DNA from: Mycolicibacterium vulneris
Lineage (GTDB): Bacteria; Actinomycetota; Actinomycetes; Mycobacteriales; Mycobacteriaceae
Assembly: GCF_002104765.1 (NCBI RefSeq)
Contig: NZ_NCXM01000022.1
Span: 45,740-109,739 of the forward strand
Length of the DNA: 64,000 nucleotides
Direction of reading: 5' to 3'
Shown here: in pieces, positions 19,244 to 28,075 of the stretch
How positions within the stretch are numbered: the first letter of the stretch is position 1
Layout of the letters: each line of letters starts with the position of its first letter
The notes under the pieces: model-generated
Databases searched by the model: none
Told to the model about the DNA's origin: nothing
Seen by the model: only the letters and a program-made list of their open reading frames with translations
Made by a program: the position numbers and the translations under genes

Positions 19244-20404
19244 TCACAATCCCAGAATCGTCGACGCGATGATGTTGCGCTGCACCTCGCTACTGCCGCC
19301 GTAGATCGACGTCTTGCGGTAATTGAGGTAGTGCGGCGCACTGTGTTGCGCCCAGTCCGGGGACGCGATGTCTTCGCCGTTGGCCGGCAGCGCATCCGCC
19401 CCGGCCACCTCGACGAGCAGTTCGGTGGCCGCCTGCTGCAGTTGGCTGCCGCGCAGCTTGAGCACCGACGACGCAGGGTTGGGCTGACCGTCCGCGGAGT
19501 CGGTGACCACCCGTGACTGCGTGAGTTCCAGTGCCAGCAGCTCGTTTTCGGCCTCGGCCAGTCGTGCCGCGAACAGCGGGTCGCTGAGCACCCCGGTGGC
19601 CGCCGCATGTTTCTTCACCTCGGCGAGGCGGACCTTGGTCCGCCCCACACCGGCGATACCGGTGCGCTCGTTGCCCAGCAGGTACTTCGCGTAAGTCCAG
19701 CCCTGATTCTCTTCCCCGACAAGCTGATTGGCGGGCACCCGGACGTCCTCGAAGAAGACCTCGTTGATCTCGTGGCCGCCGTCGATGGTCTTGATGGGCC
19801 GCAGGGTGATGCCCGGCGTGTTCATGTCGAACAACAGGAACGAGATGCCGGCCTGCCGCTTGGGCGCCTGCGGGTCGGTGCGGACCAGGCAGAAGATCCA
19901 GTCCGCGTACTGCCCGAGCGTAGTCCAGGTCTTCTGGCCGTTGACGACGTAGCTGTCGCCGTCGCGGACCGCGGTGGTGCGCAACGACGCCAAATCCGAT
20001 CCCGCCTCGGGCTCGGAGAATCCCTGGCACCACCAGATGTCGAGGCTGGCCGTCGGGGGCAGGAAGCGTTGTTTGACCTCCTCCGAACCGAATTCGGCGA
20101 TCACCGGACCCACCATCTTGGTGTTGAAGTTCAGCGGCTCCGGAACGCACGCCAGCTGCATCTCGTCGGCCCAGATCTGATGCTGGGTCGGCGTCCAGTC
20201 CTTGCCGCCCCACTCGACCGGCCAGTTCGGCACCGCCAAGCCGTGCTCGTGCAGGATCTTGTGGCTGGCGACGATGTCGTCGTGGTTCACTTCCGCCGAG
20301 CCCCGGCGCACCCGCTCGCGCAGCTCCTCGGGAATCTTGGTCGTGTAGATGGTGCGGAGTTCGTCGCGGAACGCGGCTTCCTCGGGCGTGAGCGCCAGTT
20401 GCAT
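19244..20404 (-). CDS. Acyl-CoA dehydrogenase, large subunit type
   Basis: A 386-residue FadE with the middle-domain FAD and substrate motif GFSEPEAGSDLASLRT and the C-terminal YGGSSEVQRNIIAS. In classical enzymes that second region reads YEGT, with Glu as catalytic base. Here Gly replaces it, so the base must come from elsewhere or from the partner. Start at ATG 20404 (MQLALTPEEAAFRDEL) matches the family; the upstream extension is not protein-like. It is similar in layout to pimeloyl-CoA-type large subunits. First gene of a probable three-gene transcript with the small fadE and the split-barrel protein. Confidence 0.82.
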   Translation of the reverse strand: MQLALTPEEAAFRDELRTIYTTKIPEELRERVRRGSAEVNHDDIVASHKILHEHGLAVPNWPVEWGGKDWTPTQHQIWADEMQLACVPEPLNFNTKMVGPVIAEFGSEEVKQRFLPPTASLDIWWCQGFSEPEAGSDLASLRTTAVRDGDSYVVNGQKTWTTLGQYADWIFCLVRTDPQAPKRQAGISFLLFDMNTPGITLRPIKTIDGGHEINEVFFEDVRVPANQLVGEENQGWTYAKYLLGNERTGIAGVGRTKVRLAEVKKHAAATGVLSDPLFAARLAEAENELLALELTQSRVVTDSADGQPNPASSVLKLRGSQLQQAATELLVEVAGADALPANGEDIASPDWAQHSAPHYLNYRKTSIYGGSSEVQRNIIASTILGL

Positions 20405-20603
20405 GGCTGCCTCCTGTCGTTTCGGGGTGACCGTGACGACGCAGCGCCCAGAGCTGTTTTCTGGCGATGCCGGTCGTTCGCTCGCTTCCATCTTGACCCA
20501 TCCCTCGCGGGCCCCGTGCACAGCCTCGGGTTAATCCACAGATCGGTCCCGCGGCGCCGTTGAGCGGGGCGGTTGTGGCGGTCCGCGGACCTACCGTCGG
20601 CCC

Positions 20604-21473
20604 ATGCGAACAGAACTTCCGGCGGAGCGCCTGCAGCGACGACTCAACGCTGAACCGGAGACCGATGCACACGCCGGTCCCGAGGACGCCGGGCCGGCGT
20701 CGACGGACGACACCCCGGACGACGACCAGAATTCGCTGCTGCCGCGGTGGCTTCCCGACGCGTCGCGGGACCAGGGCTGGGTGGCCAGGGTGCGCGCCGA
20801 CCCCGGACGCGCCGGCGCCATCGGGCTGGCGATCGTGGCGGCGCTGGCGGTGCTGGTCACGGTCTTCACGCTGCTGCGCGACCGGCCGGCGCCGGTGATG
20901 TCGGCCAAGCTGCCACCGGTCGAGAAGGTGTCGACGGCCGGCCCGAGGTCATCGACAAGTCCGGGTGCCGCACCACCGCCGGGCCCCGACCACCCGGTGG
21001 TGGTCAGCGTGGTCGGTTTGGTGCACACCCCGGGCCTGGTGACCCTCGCCCCGGGCGCGCGCATCGCCGATGCGCTGCAGGCCGCCGGCGGCGCGGTGAA
21101 CGGCGCGGACACCATCGGACTGAACATGGCCCGACCGCTCGGTGACGGCGAACAGATCGTGGTCGGTCTGGCTCCCGCTCACGGACAGCCGACGGCGCTG
21201 GGCAGCTCGGTGGCCACCGGAACGACGCCGACATCGAAGGCCCCAACACCGACGCCGGGATCGGTCAAGCCGAAGCCGGGCCAGGCCGTCGACCTGAACA
21301 CCGCGACGGTTCAGGAACTCGACGCGCTGCCCGGCGTCGGGCCGGTCACCGCCGCCGCGATCGTGGCGTGGCGGCAATCCAACGGCAAATTCACCAGCGT
21401 CGACCAGCTCGCCGACGTCGAGGGCATCGGGCCGGCGCGGTTGGAGAAGCTGCGCGCCCTGGTCCGTGTCTGA
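20604..21473 (+). CDS. comEA: ComEA-like DNA-binding membrane protein
   Basis: A 289-residue protein with an acidic cytoplasmic N-terminus (to about 60), one membrane helix (about 72-92), a Pro/Ser-rich linker, an SLBB-like domain (VSVVGLVHTPGLVTLAPG, about 135-190), a second Pro/Thr linker and a C-terminal helix-hairpin-helix domain (VDLNTATVQELDALPGVG, about 230-289). HhH domains bind DNA non-specifically; in competent bacteria ComEA delivers DNA to ComEC. Homologue of Rv2415c. It ends 5 bp before comEC. Whether it works in DNA uptake in mycobacteria is not established. Confidence 0.88.
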   Translation: MRTELPAERLQRRLNAEPETDAHAGPEDAGPASTDDTPDDDQNSLLPRWLPDASRDQGWVARVRADPGRAGAIGLAIVAALAVLVTVFTLLRDRPAPVMSAKLPPVEKVSTAGPRSSTSPGAAPPPGPDHPVVVSVVGLVHTPGLVTLAPGARIADALQAAGGAVNGADTIGLNMARPLGDGEQIVVGLAPAHGQPTALGSSVATGTTPTSKAPTPTPGSVKPKPGQAVDLNTATVQELDALPGVGPVTAAAIVAWRQSNGKFTSVDQLADVEGIGPARLEKLRALVRV

Positions 21474-21478
21474 CCTCG

Positions 21479-23020
21479 GTGGTTCACCCCGGGCCGGGCA
21501 TATCGCCTTCGGGGCATGTCGATGTGCGCCTGGTGCCGGCGGCGCTGACGTGTTGGGCGGTGACCGCCGCCGGGATCTGGTGGCCGGCCGGCCGGATCCT
21601 CGCCTGGTGCTGCCTCACGCTTGTCGCCGCGTCCGGTGTGCTGGCATGGCGCGCCGCGCACCGGCCCGGCCGAACGGCGCGGCTGCGGGCGATCGGTGCC
21701 GGCCTGGCCGCGGTCGGCGTGGTTGGCGCGGGATACGGCTTTGCCATCGGGCTGCGCACCGACGCCGTCGTTCACCACCCGATCACCGCGGCATTCGGCA
21801 GCAGCGCCCCCGTCACCGTCACGCCCACCGAGAGTCCGGTGTCGCTGGGCGCCGGCCGGTCGATCTTCAAGGCCTCTCTGCAACGTGTGCGCGACGCCCA
21901 GACATCGGGCCGGGTTGTCGTTTTCGCGCGCGGCTCGGACTTCGGCGCCGTGATGGTGGGCCAGCCGGTGCAGTTCACCGCGCGCATCACCCGGCCGGCC
22001 CGTCGAGACCTGACGGTCGCGGTGCTCAACGCGTCGGGCCGGCCGACCATGGGCACCGCGAGCGCCGTACAGCGTGCCGCGCACGGGGTGCGCAGCCGGT
22101 TCGCCGCCGCCGTCCGCGAGACGCTGCCCGGCGAGCAGGCGGAGATGCTGCCCGCGCTGGTCCTCGGTGACACCTCGGCGGTGTCGAGCGGCACCAGCCG
22201 CGACTTTCGCGCGGCCGGGATGACGCACCTCATGGCGGTGTCGGGCGCCAACGTGACGATCGTATGCGCCGCCGTGCTGTTCTCGGCGCGGTTGATCGGT
22301 CCCCGCGCGGCCGTCGCCCTTGCTGCGCTGGCGCTGGTGGCCTTCGTCATCGTGGTGCAGCCGACGGCGAGTGTGGTGCGGGCGGCGGTGATGGGTGCCA
22401 TCGCGCTGGTGGGGATGCTGTCTTCGCGTCGGCGGCAAGCTATTCCGGCCCTGGCCGCCACCGTGCTGGTGCTGCTGGCCGTCGCCCCGGCGCTGGCCGT
22501 CGACGTGGGGTTCGCGCTGTCGGTGGTCGCCACCGCCGCGCTGATCGTCGTCGCGCCGGTCTGGTCGCGGCGCATGGTGGGGAAGGGGTGGCCCAAGCCG
22601 CTGGCCGACGGGCTTGCCGTCGCATGGGCCGCGCAGCTGGTGACCGCGCCTCTGGTTGCGGCGATCTCGGGCCGGTTCAGCGTGGTTGCCGCGCTCGCAA
22701 ACCTCGTCGTGGCTGCCGTGATCGCGCCGATCACGGTGCTCGGCACCGCCGCGGCGGCGCTCTGTGCGGTGTGGCCGGCGGCCGCGCGGCTGTTGATCCG
22801 TTTCACCGGTCCCGAGTTGTGGTGGGTCAACGGGGTGGCCCGCTGGGCGGCCAACCTGCCCGGCGCGACCGTGCCGGTTCCGGAGGGCATGCCCGGCACG
22901 CTGATCGTCGGCGGTGTCACGGTGCTGGCGGTGGTGCTGTGGCGGTGGCGGCCGTTCCGCCTCGCGGCCGGAGTGGCGGCGTTGGCCGGACTGGCCTGGG
23001 CGCTGTCCGGGCTGGGCTAG
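21479..23020 (+). CDS. comEC: ComEC/Rec2 family membrane protein
   Basis: A 513-residue polytopic protein starting at GTG 21479, five bases after the comEA stop; this start matches the length of the M. tuberculosis homologue Rv2414c. Several N-terminal helices are followed by a soluble OB-like loop (about 95-215) and then the competence domain. That domain is marked by AAGMTHLMAVSGANVTIV near residue 243 and about eight further helices. The C-terminal metallo-beta-lactamase domain present in many ComEC proteins is missing, as in other mycobacteria. Forms a pair with comEA. Confidence 0.87.
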   Translation: MVHPGPGISPSGHVDVRLVPAALTCWAVTAAGIWWPAGRILAWCCLTLVAASGVLAWRAAHRPGRTARLRAIGAGLAAVGVVGAGYGFAIGLRTDAVVHHPITAAFGSSAPVTVTPTESPVSLGAGRSIFKASLQRVRDAQTSGRVVVFARGSDFGAVMVGQPVQFTARITRPARRDLTVAVLNASGRPTMGTASAVQRAAHGVRSRFAAAVRETLPGEQAEMLPALVLGDTSAVSSGTSRDFRAAGMTHLMAVSGANVTIVCAAVLFSARLIGPRAAVALAALALVAFVIVVQPTASVVRAAVMGAIALVGMLSSRRRQAIPALAATVLVLLAVAPALAVDVGFALSVVATAALIVVAPVWSRRMVGKGWPKPLADGLAVAWAAQLVTAPLVAAISGRFSVVAALANLVVAAVIAPITVLGTAAAALCAVWPAAARLLIRFTGPELWWVNGVARWAANLPGATVPVPEGMPGTLIVGGVTVLAVVLWRWRPFRLAAGVAALAGLAWALSGLG

Positions 23021-23085
23021 GGCGGGTCGTCGTTCGCGCCGGATCCCCGAGCGGCACAGTCGGTGGGGCGTGACACCATCGTGGG

Positions 23086-24054
23086 GTGAGTGAGGTTTCG
23101 CCGTTGCACCTGGTTCTGGGAGACGAGGAACTGCTGGTCGAGCGTGCGGTGGCCGACGTGCTGCGGTTGGCGCGGAAACGGGCCGGCACCGACGACGTTC
23201 CGGTCAACCGGATGCGGGCGGGCGACGTCAGCACGTATGAGCTCGCCGAGCTGCTGAGCCCGTCACTGTTCGCCGACGAGCGCATCGTCGTGCTGGAAGC
23301 CGCCGGCGAAGCGGGCAAAGACGCTGCCGCGGTGATTGTTTCGGCCGCGAACGACATGCCGACGGGCGTGGTGCTGGTGGTAGTGCACTCGGGCGGTGGC
23401 CGCGCCAAGGCGCTGGCCACCGAGTTGCAGTCCCTCGGCGCCGAGGTGCATGTCTGCGCGCGGATCACCAAACTCAGCGAGCGCATCGACTTCGTCCGCA
23501 AGGAATTTCGCGGCCTGCGGGTCAAGGCCGACGAGGAGACGGTGACCGCGATGCTGGATTCGGTCGGTTCCGATCTGCGGGAGCTGGCCTCTGCCTGCTC
23601 GCAGTTGGTCGCCGACACCGGCGGGGCGGTCGACGCCGCCGCGGTGCGCCGCTACCACAGCGGCAAGGCCGAGGTGAAGGGGTTCGACATCGCGGACAAG
23701 GCGGTGGCCGGCGACATCGAGGGAGCCGCCGAGGCGCTGCGGTGGGCGATGATGCGGGGGGAGCCGCTGGTGGTGCTGGCCGACGCGCTGGCCGAGGCGA
23801 TCCACACGATCGGCCGCGTCGGCCCCCTGTCGGGCGATCCCTACCGGCTGGCGTCGCAGCTCGGGATGCCGCCCTGGCGGGTGCAAAAGGCGCAGAAGCA
23901 GGCCCGGCGTTGGTCGCGTGACTCGGTGGCGACGGCGATGAAGGTGGTCGCCGCGCTCAACGCGAACGTCAAGGGGGCGGTGGTGGACGCCGACTACGCC
24001 CTGGAATCCGCGGTCAGGCAGGTCGCCGAACTAGCCGCCCAGCGCGGCCACTAG
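23086..24054 (+). CDS. holA: DNA polymerase III delta subunit-like protein (HolA)
   Basis: A 322-residue protein with the HolA layout: an N-terminal AAA+-like domain beginning HLVLGDEELLVERAVADVL, then a C-terminal helical collar domain ending in YALESAVRQVAELAAQ. Delta opens the beta clamp within the clamp loader. GTG at 23086 (MSEVSPLHLVLGDEE) is the most likely start. Homologue of Rv2413c, and the comEC-holA-rpsT order is conserved across Actinobacteria. Confidence 0.88.
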   Translation: MSEVSPLHLVLGDEELLVERAVADVLRLARKRAGTDDVPVNRMRAGDVSTYELAELLSPSLFADERIVVLEAAGEAGKDAAAVIVSAANDMPTGVVLVVVHSGGGRAKALATELQSLGAEVHVCARITKLSERIDFVRKEFRGLRVKADEETVTAMLDSVGSDLRELASACSQLVADTGGAVDAAAVRRYHSGKAEVKGFDIADKAVAGDIEGAAEALRWAMMRGEPLVVLADALAEAIHTIGRVGPLSGDPYRLASQLGMPPWRVQKAQKQARRWSRDSVATAMKVVAALNANVKGAVVDADYALESAVRQVAELAAQRGH

Positions 24055-24082
24055 GGGCGGGCGGCGTAGGCCGGTAGGGCCT

Positions 24083-24343
24083 TTAGATCTTGTTGAGGGC
24101 CTGCGCCAGCGCCGACTTCTTGTTCGCGGCCTGGTTCTTGTGGATCACGCCCTTGCTGGCCGCCTTGTCCAGCTTGCGGTTAGTCGACACCAGCAGCTCG
24201 GCGGCCTTCTCCTTGTCGCCGGCGTGGGCGGCCTCGCGGAATGCGCGGACGGCGGTACGCAGCGACGACTTCACCGACTTGTTGCGCAGGCGGGCGCGCT
24301 CGTTCGTCTTGTTGCGCTTCTGCTGCGACTTGATGTTGGCCAC
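24083..24343 (-). CDS. rpsT: 30S ribosomal protein S20
   Basis: An 86-residue basic protein, MANIKSQQKRNKTNERARLR at the start, which is diagnostic for S20. It binds 16S rRNA helices in the 30S body. Convergent with holA (28-bp gap) and divergent from the ATP-grasp gene. The good ribosome-binding site AAGGAACTCGAG lies upstream on the minus strand. Confidence 0.97.
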   Translation of the reverse strand: MANIKSQQKRNKTNERARLRNKSVKSSLRTAVRAFREAAHAGDKEKAAELLVSTNRKLDKAASKGVIHKNQAANKKSALAQALNKI

Positions 24344-24489
24344 GCTCGAGTTCCTTCTTCGATTGGACGTTTGGTTGGGGCGCCGGATACAACCACAGCG
24401 ACTGCCCAGGTTATCAGTGAGTTACGTTTTCTCCCAAAATGGGAACACGTGGGCTGCCTACAACGTCGATTTGAGGCAGCATCTGAACA

Positions 24490-26220
24490 GTGAGTCTTTC
24501 GAACCAGCTTGAGGAGACCAGGCGGGAGCTTCGCCCTGCGCGTTCTGAGCGCATTTTCGGCGGCTACAACATGTCGTCGGACGCTTACGAGATGGCTTTC
24601 GATGAGATGTTCGATGCCGAGGGCACCGTTCGCGGCCCCTACAAGGGCATTTACGCCGAGCTTGCGCCCTCGGACGCCTCGGACCTGAAAGCGCGCGCTG
24701 AAGCGCTATCCCGCGCATTTATCGACCAGGGGATCACCTTCTCGTTATCGGGTCAGGAGCGGCCCTTCCCGCTCGACTTGGTGCCGCGGGTTATTTCGGC
24801 CGCCGAGTGGACCCGGTTGGAGCGCGGCATCACCCAGCGGGTCAAGGCACTCGAGATGTATCTCGATGACATCTACGGCGACCAGGAAATACTGAACGAC
24901 GGGGTGATCCCGCGCCGGTTGGTCACATCGTGTGAGCACTTCCACCGCCAGGCGATGGGCATCGTTCCACCCAACGGCGTGCGGATCCACGTCGCCGGCA
25001 TCGACCTGATCCGCGACGACAAGGGCACCTGGCGGGTTCTCGAGGACAACCTGCGCTCGCCGTCGGGTGTGTCCTATGTCATGGAGAACCGGCGCACCAT
25101 GGCCAGGGTTTTCCCGAACCTGTTCGCCACCCACCGGGTCCGCGCGGTCGACGACTACGCCTCGCACCTGCTGCGGGCGCTGCGCAACTCCGCGGCCACC
25201 AACGAGGCCGATCCCACGGTGGTGGTGCTGACCCCGGGCGTCTACAACTCGGCGTATTTCGAGCATTCGCTGCTGGCCCGTCAGATGGGTGTGGAGCTGG
25301 TCGAGGGGCGCGACCTGTTCTGCCGCGACAACCAGGTGTACATGCGCACCACCGAGGGCGAGCGACAAGTCGACGTCATCTATCGGCGCATCGACGACGC
25401 CTTCCTCGATCCGCTGCAGTTCCGCGCCGACTCGATGCTGGGCGTGGCCGGTCTGGTCAACGCGGCCCGCGCCGGCAACGTCTCCATCTCCAGCGCCATC
25501 GGCAACGGCGTCGGCGACGACAAACTTGTCTACACCTACGTGCCCACCATGATCGAGTACTACCTGGGCGAGAAGCCACTGCTGGCCAACGTGGAGACGT
25601 TGCGCTGCTGGCTTGATGACGAGCGTGAAGAAGCGCTCGACCGCATCGACGAGCTGGTCATCAAGCCGGTTGAGGGTTCCGGCGGCTACGGGATCGTGTT
25701 CGGTCCGGAGGCTTCGGCGAAAGAGCTCGCTGCCGCCGCCAAGAAGATTCGCGACGATCCCCGCAGCTGGATCGCGCAGCCGATGATGGAGCTCTCGACC
25801 GTGCCGACTCAGATCGGTAACACCTTGGCGCCCCGCTACGTGGATCTGCGGCCGTTCGCGGTCAACGACGGCAACGACGTGTTCGTGTTGCCGGGCGGGC
25901 TGACCCGGGTCGCCCTGGTCGAGGGGTCGCGGGTGGTCAACTCCAGTCAGGGCGGTGGCTCCAAGGACACCTGGGTGTTGGCGTCGCGGGCGTCGGGGGG
26001 CGACCGTGAGCTCGGCGCGGCGGAGGTGGTGCGGTCGTTGCCCGAGTCGATGCCGGATCCGCTGGAAGACTCGCCGCGGCTGACGTCTCTGACCTCTCAG
26101 CAGCCGCAACCCACCGACCCACCCCAGCGCCAAAAGCCCAAGCAACAGCAACAGCAACAGCAACAGCAAAAGCCCAAGCAACAGCAACAAAAAAGGCGGT
26201 GCGCTGATGCTGGCCCGTAA
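24490..26220 (+). CDS. Circularly permuted ATP-grasp protein with poly-Gln tail
   Basis: A 576-residue homologue of Rv2411c (CP_ATPgrasp, DUF404/DUF407). The core runs from about residue 60 to 520; ATP-binding elements include LVIKPVEGSGGYGIVFGP near 393 and the DLRPFAVNDG segment near 455. Starts at GTG 24490. Known context: these proteins travel with alpha-E and transglutaminase-like proteins and are predicted amide- or peptide-bond-forming ligases, reaction undetermined. Oddity: the last 40 or so residues are two KPK blocks separated by runs of Gln, encoded by CAACAG repeats (26140-26195). The gene overlaps the next one by 14 bp. Confidence 0.85.
   Translation: MSLSNQLEETRRELRPARSERIFGGYNMSSDAYEMAFDEMFDAEGTVRGPYKGIYAELAPSDASDLKARAEALSRAFIDQGITFSLSGQERPFPLDLVPRVISAAEWTRLERGITQRVKALEMYLDDIYGDQEILNDGVIPRRLVTSCEHFHRQAMGIVPPNGVRIHVAGIDLIRDDKGTWRVLEDNLRSPSGVSYVMENRRTMARVFPNLFATHRVRAVDDYASHLLRALRNSAATNEADPTVVVLTPGVYNSAYFEHSLLARQMGVELVEGRDLFCRDNQVYMRTTEGERQVDVIYRRIDDAFLDPLQFRADSMLGVAGLVNAARAGNVSISSAIGNGVGDDKLVYTYVPTMIEYYLGEKPLLANVETLRCWLDDEREEALDRIDELVIKPVEGSGGYGIVFGPEASAKELAAAAKKIRDDPRSWIAQPMMELSTVPTQIGNTLAPRYVDLRPFAVNDGNDVFVLPGGLTRVALVEGSRVVNSSQGGGSKDTWVLASRASGGDRELGAAEVVRSLPESMPDPLEDSPRLTSLTSQQPQPTDPPQRQKPKQQQQQQQQQKPKQQQQKRRCADAGP
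26138..26195 (+). repeat. CAACAG-type microsatellite inside the ATP-grasp gene
   Basis: An imperfect hexanucleotide/trinucleotide repeat (CAACAG units interrupted by AAGCCCAAG) encoding Gln runs between KPK blocks. It is in frame and close to the stop codon, so length changes in multiples of three would alter only the tail. Confidence 0.85.
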
Positions 26221-27184
26221 CGCCGAGGCGCTCTACTGGATCGGCCGCTACGTCGAGCGCGCCGACGACACCGCACGAATCCTGGACGTCGCACTGCACC
26301 AATTGCTCGAGGACTCCAGCGTCGACCCCGACCAGGCTTCGCGCCTGCTGTTGCGGGTGCTCGGCATCGACCCGCCGGATCACGACTTGGATGTGTGGTC
26401 GTTGACCGACTTGGTGGCCTATAACACCAACACACAAGGCGGCTGCTCGATCGTCGACGCGATCACCGCGGCGCGAGAGAACGCGAAGTCGGCGCGCGAG
26501 GTGACGTCCAGCGAAATCTGGGAGTGCCTCAACACCACATACCACGCCCTGCCCGAACGCGAAAGCGCCGCCAAACGCCTTGGGCCACACGACTTCTTGT
26601 CGTTCGTTGAGCGCCGGGCGGCAATGTTTGCCGGGTTGGCCGACTCTACGCTGTCGCGCGACGACGGCTATCGGTTCATGGTGCTGGGCCGGGCGATCGA
26701 ACGGGTGGACATGACGGTGCGGCTGTTACTGTCGCGGGTCGGAGACAGCGCTTCGTCCCCGGCGTGGGTGACGCTCTTGCGTTCGGCGGGTGCACACGAC
26801 ACCTACCTGCGCACCTACCGCGGTGTGCTAGACGCGGGCCGAGTGGTCGAGTTCATGTTGCTGGACCGGCTCTTTCCGCGTTCGGTGTTCTACTCGCTGC
26901 GGCTGGCCGAACACAACCTCGACGAACTGGTCCGCAACCGGCAGAGCCGAATCGGGCCCACCGCCGAGGCGCAGCGGCTGCTCGGGCAGGCCCGCAGCGA
27001 ATTGGAGTTCGTGCAGCCCGGCGTGCTGCTGGAGACGCTGGAAAGCCGTTTGGCGGGTCTGCAACGAACATGTCGTGACGTCGGAGAAGCGTTGGCGGCG
27101 CAGTACTTCCACGTGACTCCATGGGTGGCCTGGTCGGACGCCGGCCAGCAAGCCCAACTGGTCAGCAGGAAAGGGGACGGCTGA
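26207..27184 (+). CDS. Alpha-E domain protein
   Basis: A 325-residue all-helical alpha-E (DUF403) protein beginning MLARNAEALYWIGRYVERAD, homologue of Rv2410c. It starts within the 3' end of the ATP-grasp gene and its TGA shares one base with the ATG of the transglutaminase gene (ATGA), so the three are translationally coupled. Alpha-E proteins are thought to partner the ATP-grasp enzyme in making or handling a small peptide-like molecule; no activity has been shown. Confidence 0.87.
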   Translation: MLARNAEALYWIGRYVERADDTARILDVALHQLLEDSSVDPDQASRLLLRVLGIDPPDHDLDVWSLTDLVAYNTNTQGGCSIVDAITAARENAKSAREVTSSEIWECLNTTYHALPERESAAKRLGPHDFLSFVERRAAMFAGLADSTLSRDDGYRFMVLGRAIERVDMTVRLLLSRVGDSASSPAWVTLLRSAGAHDTYLRTYRGVLDAGRVVEFMLLDRLFPRSVFYSLRLAEHNLDELVRNRQSRIGPTAEAQRLLGQARSELEFVQPGVLLETLESRLAGLQRTCRDVGEALAAQYFHVTPWVAWSDAGQQAQLVSRKGDG

Positions 27185-28023
27185 TGTGGCGGCTCCGGGT
27201 GGTGCACACCACGGGATACGCCTACCAGTCGCCGGTCACCGCCTCCTACAACGAAGCCCGGCTGACCCCGCGGTCGAACAACAGGCAGAACGTCATCCTC
27301 AACCGCGTCGAGACCATCCCGGCGACGCGGTCCTACCGCTACATCGACTACTGGGGCACCGCGGTCACGGCGTTCGACCTGCACGCTCCCCACACCGATC
27401 TCACGGTGATGTCATCCTCCGTCGTCGAAACCGAACGGGCCGAGCCGCTCTCGACGGAGGTGGGCTGGAGCGACCTGCAGTCGGAGGCCGTGATCGATCG
27501 CTACGACGACCTGCTGCGCCCCACCGAGCACACCCCGGCCAGCAAGCGGGTGGCGTCCGTGGGCAAAAAGATCAGCAAGTCCCACGAGCCGGCCGAAGCC
27601 GTCATCGCCGCAGCCAATTGGGTGCGCAACGAACTCGAATACCTTCCCGGGACCACCAGTGTGGCCTCCTCGGGGCTGGACGCGCTCAAAGAGGGCAAGG
27701 GCGTCTGTCAGGACTTCGTCCACCTGTCACTGATGTTGTTGCGCAGCATGGGCATTCCGGCGCACTACGTCTCGGGCTACCTGCATCCCAAACGTGAAGC
27801 CGTGGTGGGGGATACCGTGGACGGGCGAAGCCACGCCTGGATCGAGGCCTGGACGGGCGCGTGGTGGAGCTATGACCCCACCAACGACACCGAGATCACC
27901 GAACAGTACGTGGGCGTGGGCGCGGGTCGCGACTACGCCGACGTCTCCCCGTTGAAGGGCATTTACTCCGGGGAGGGCGCCACCGACCTCGACGTCATCG
28001 TGGAGGTGACCCGGCTCGCGTAG
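27184..28023 (+). CDS. Transglutaminase-like cysteine protease family protein
   Basis: A 279-residue protein with an N-terminal beta domain (bacterial transglutaminase-like N-terminal region, MWRLRVVHTTGYAYQSPV) and a transglutaminase core with the Cys-His-Asp triad. Cys is in GKGVCQDFVHLSL (about residue 176), His in GRSHAWIEAW (about 218) and Asp in WWSYDPTND (about 233). Homologue of Rv2409c. Family members hydrolyse or form amide bonds. It follows the alpha-E gene with a one-base overlap, completing a three-gene system with the ATP-grasp protein. Confidence 0.88.
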   Translation: MWRLRVVHTTGYAYQSPVTASYNEARLTPRSNNRQNVILNRVETIPATRSYRYIDYWGTAVTAFDLHAPHTDLTVMSSSVVETERAEPLSTEVGWSDLQSEAVIDRYDDLLRPTEHTPASKRVASVGKKISKSHEPAEAVIAAANWVRNELEYLPGTTSVASSGLDALKEGKGVCQDFVHLSLMLLRSMGIPAHYVSGYLHPKREAVVGDTVDGRSHAWIEAWTGAWWSYDPTNDTEITEQYVGVGAGRDYADVSPLKGIYSGEGATDLDVIVEVTRLA

Positions 28024-28075
28024 CCGGGGCGCAAAGCCGTCGTCGGTGAGCCGCCGCGGCGATACCGTTGCAGGG

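Noticed and set aside
26138..26195. CAACAG repeat considered as a CRISPR or RNA element
   Set aside because: Units are 3-6 bp without spacers and stay in frame with the protein, so it is a coding microsatellite.
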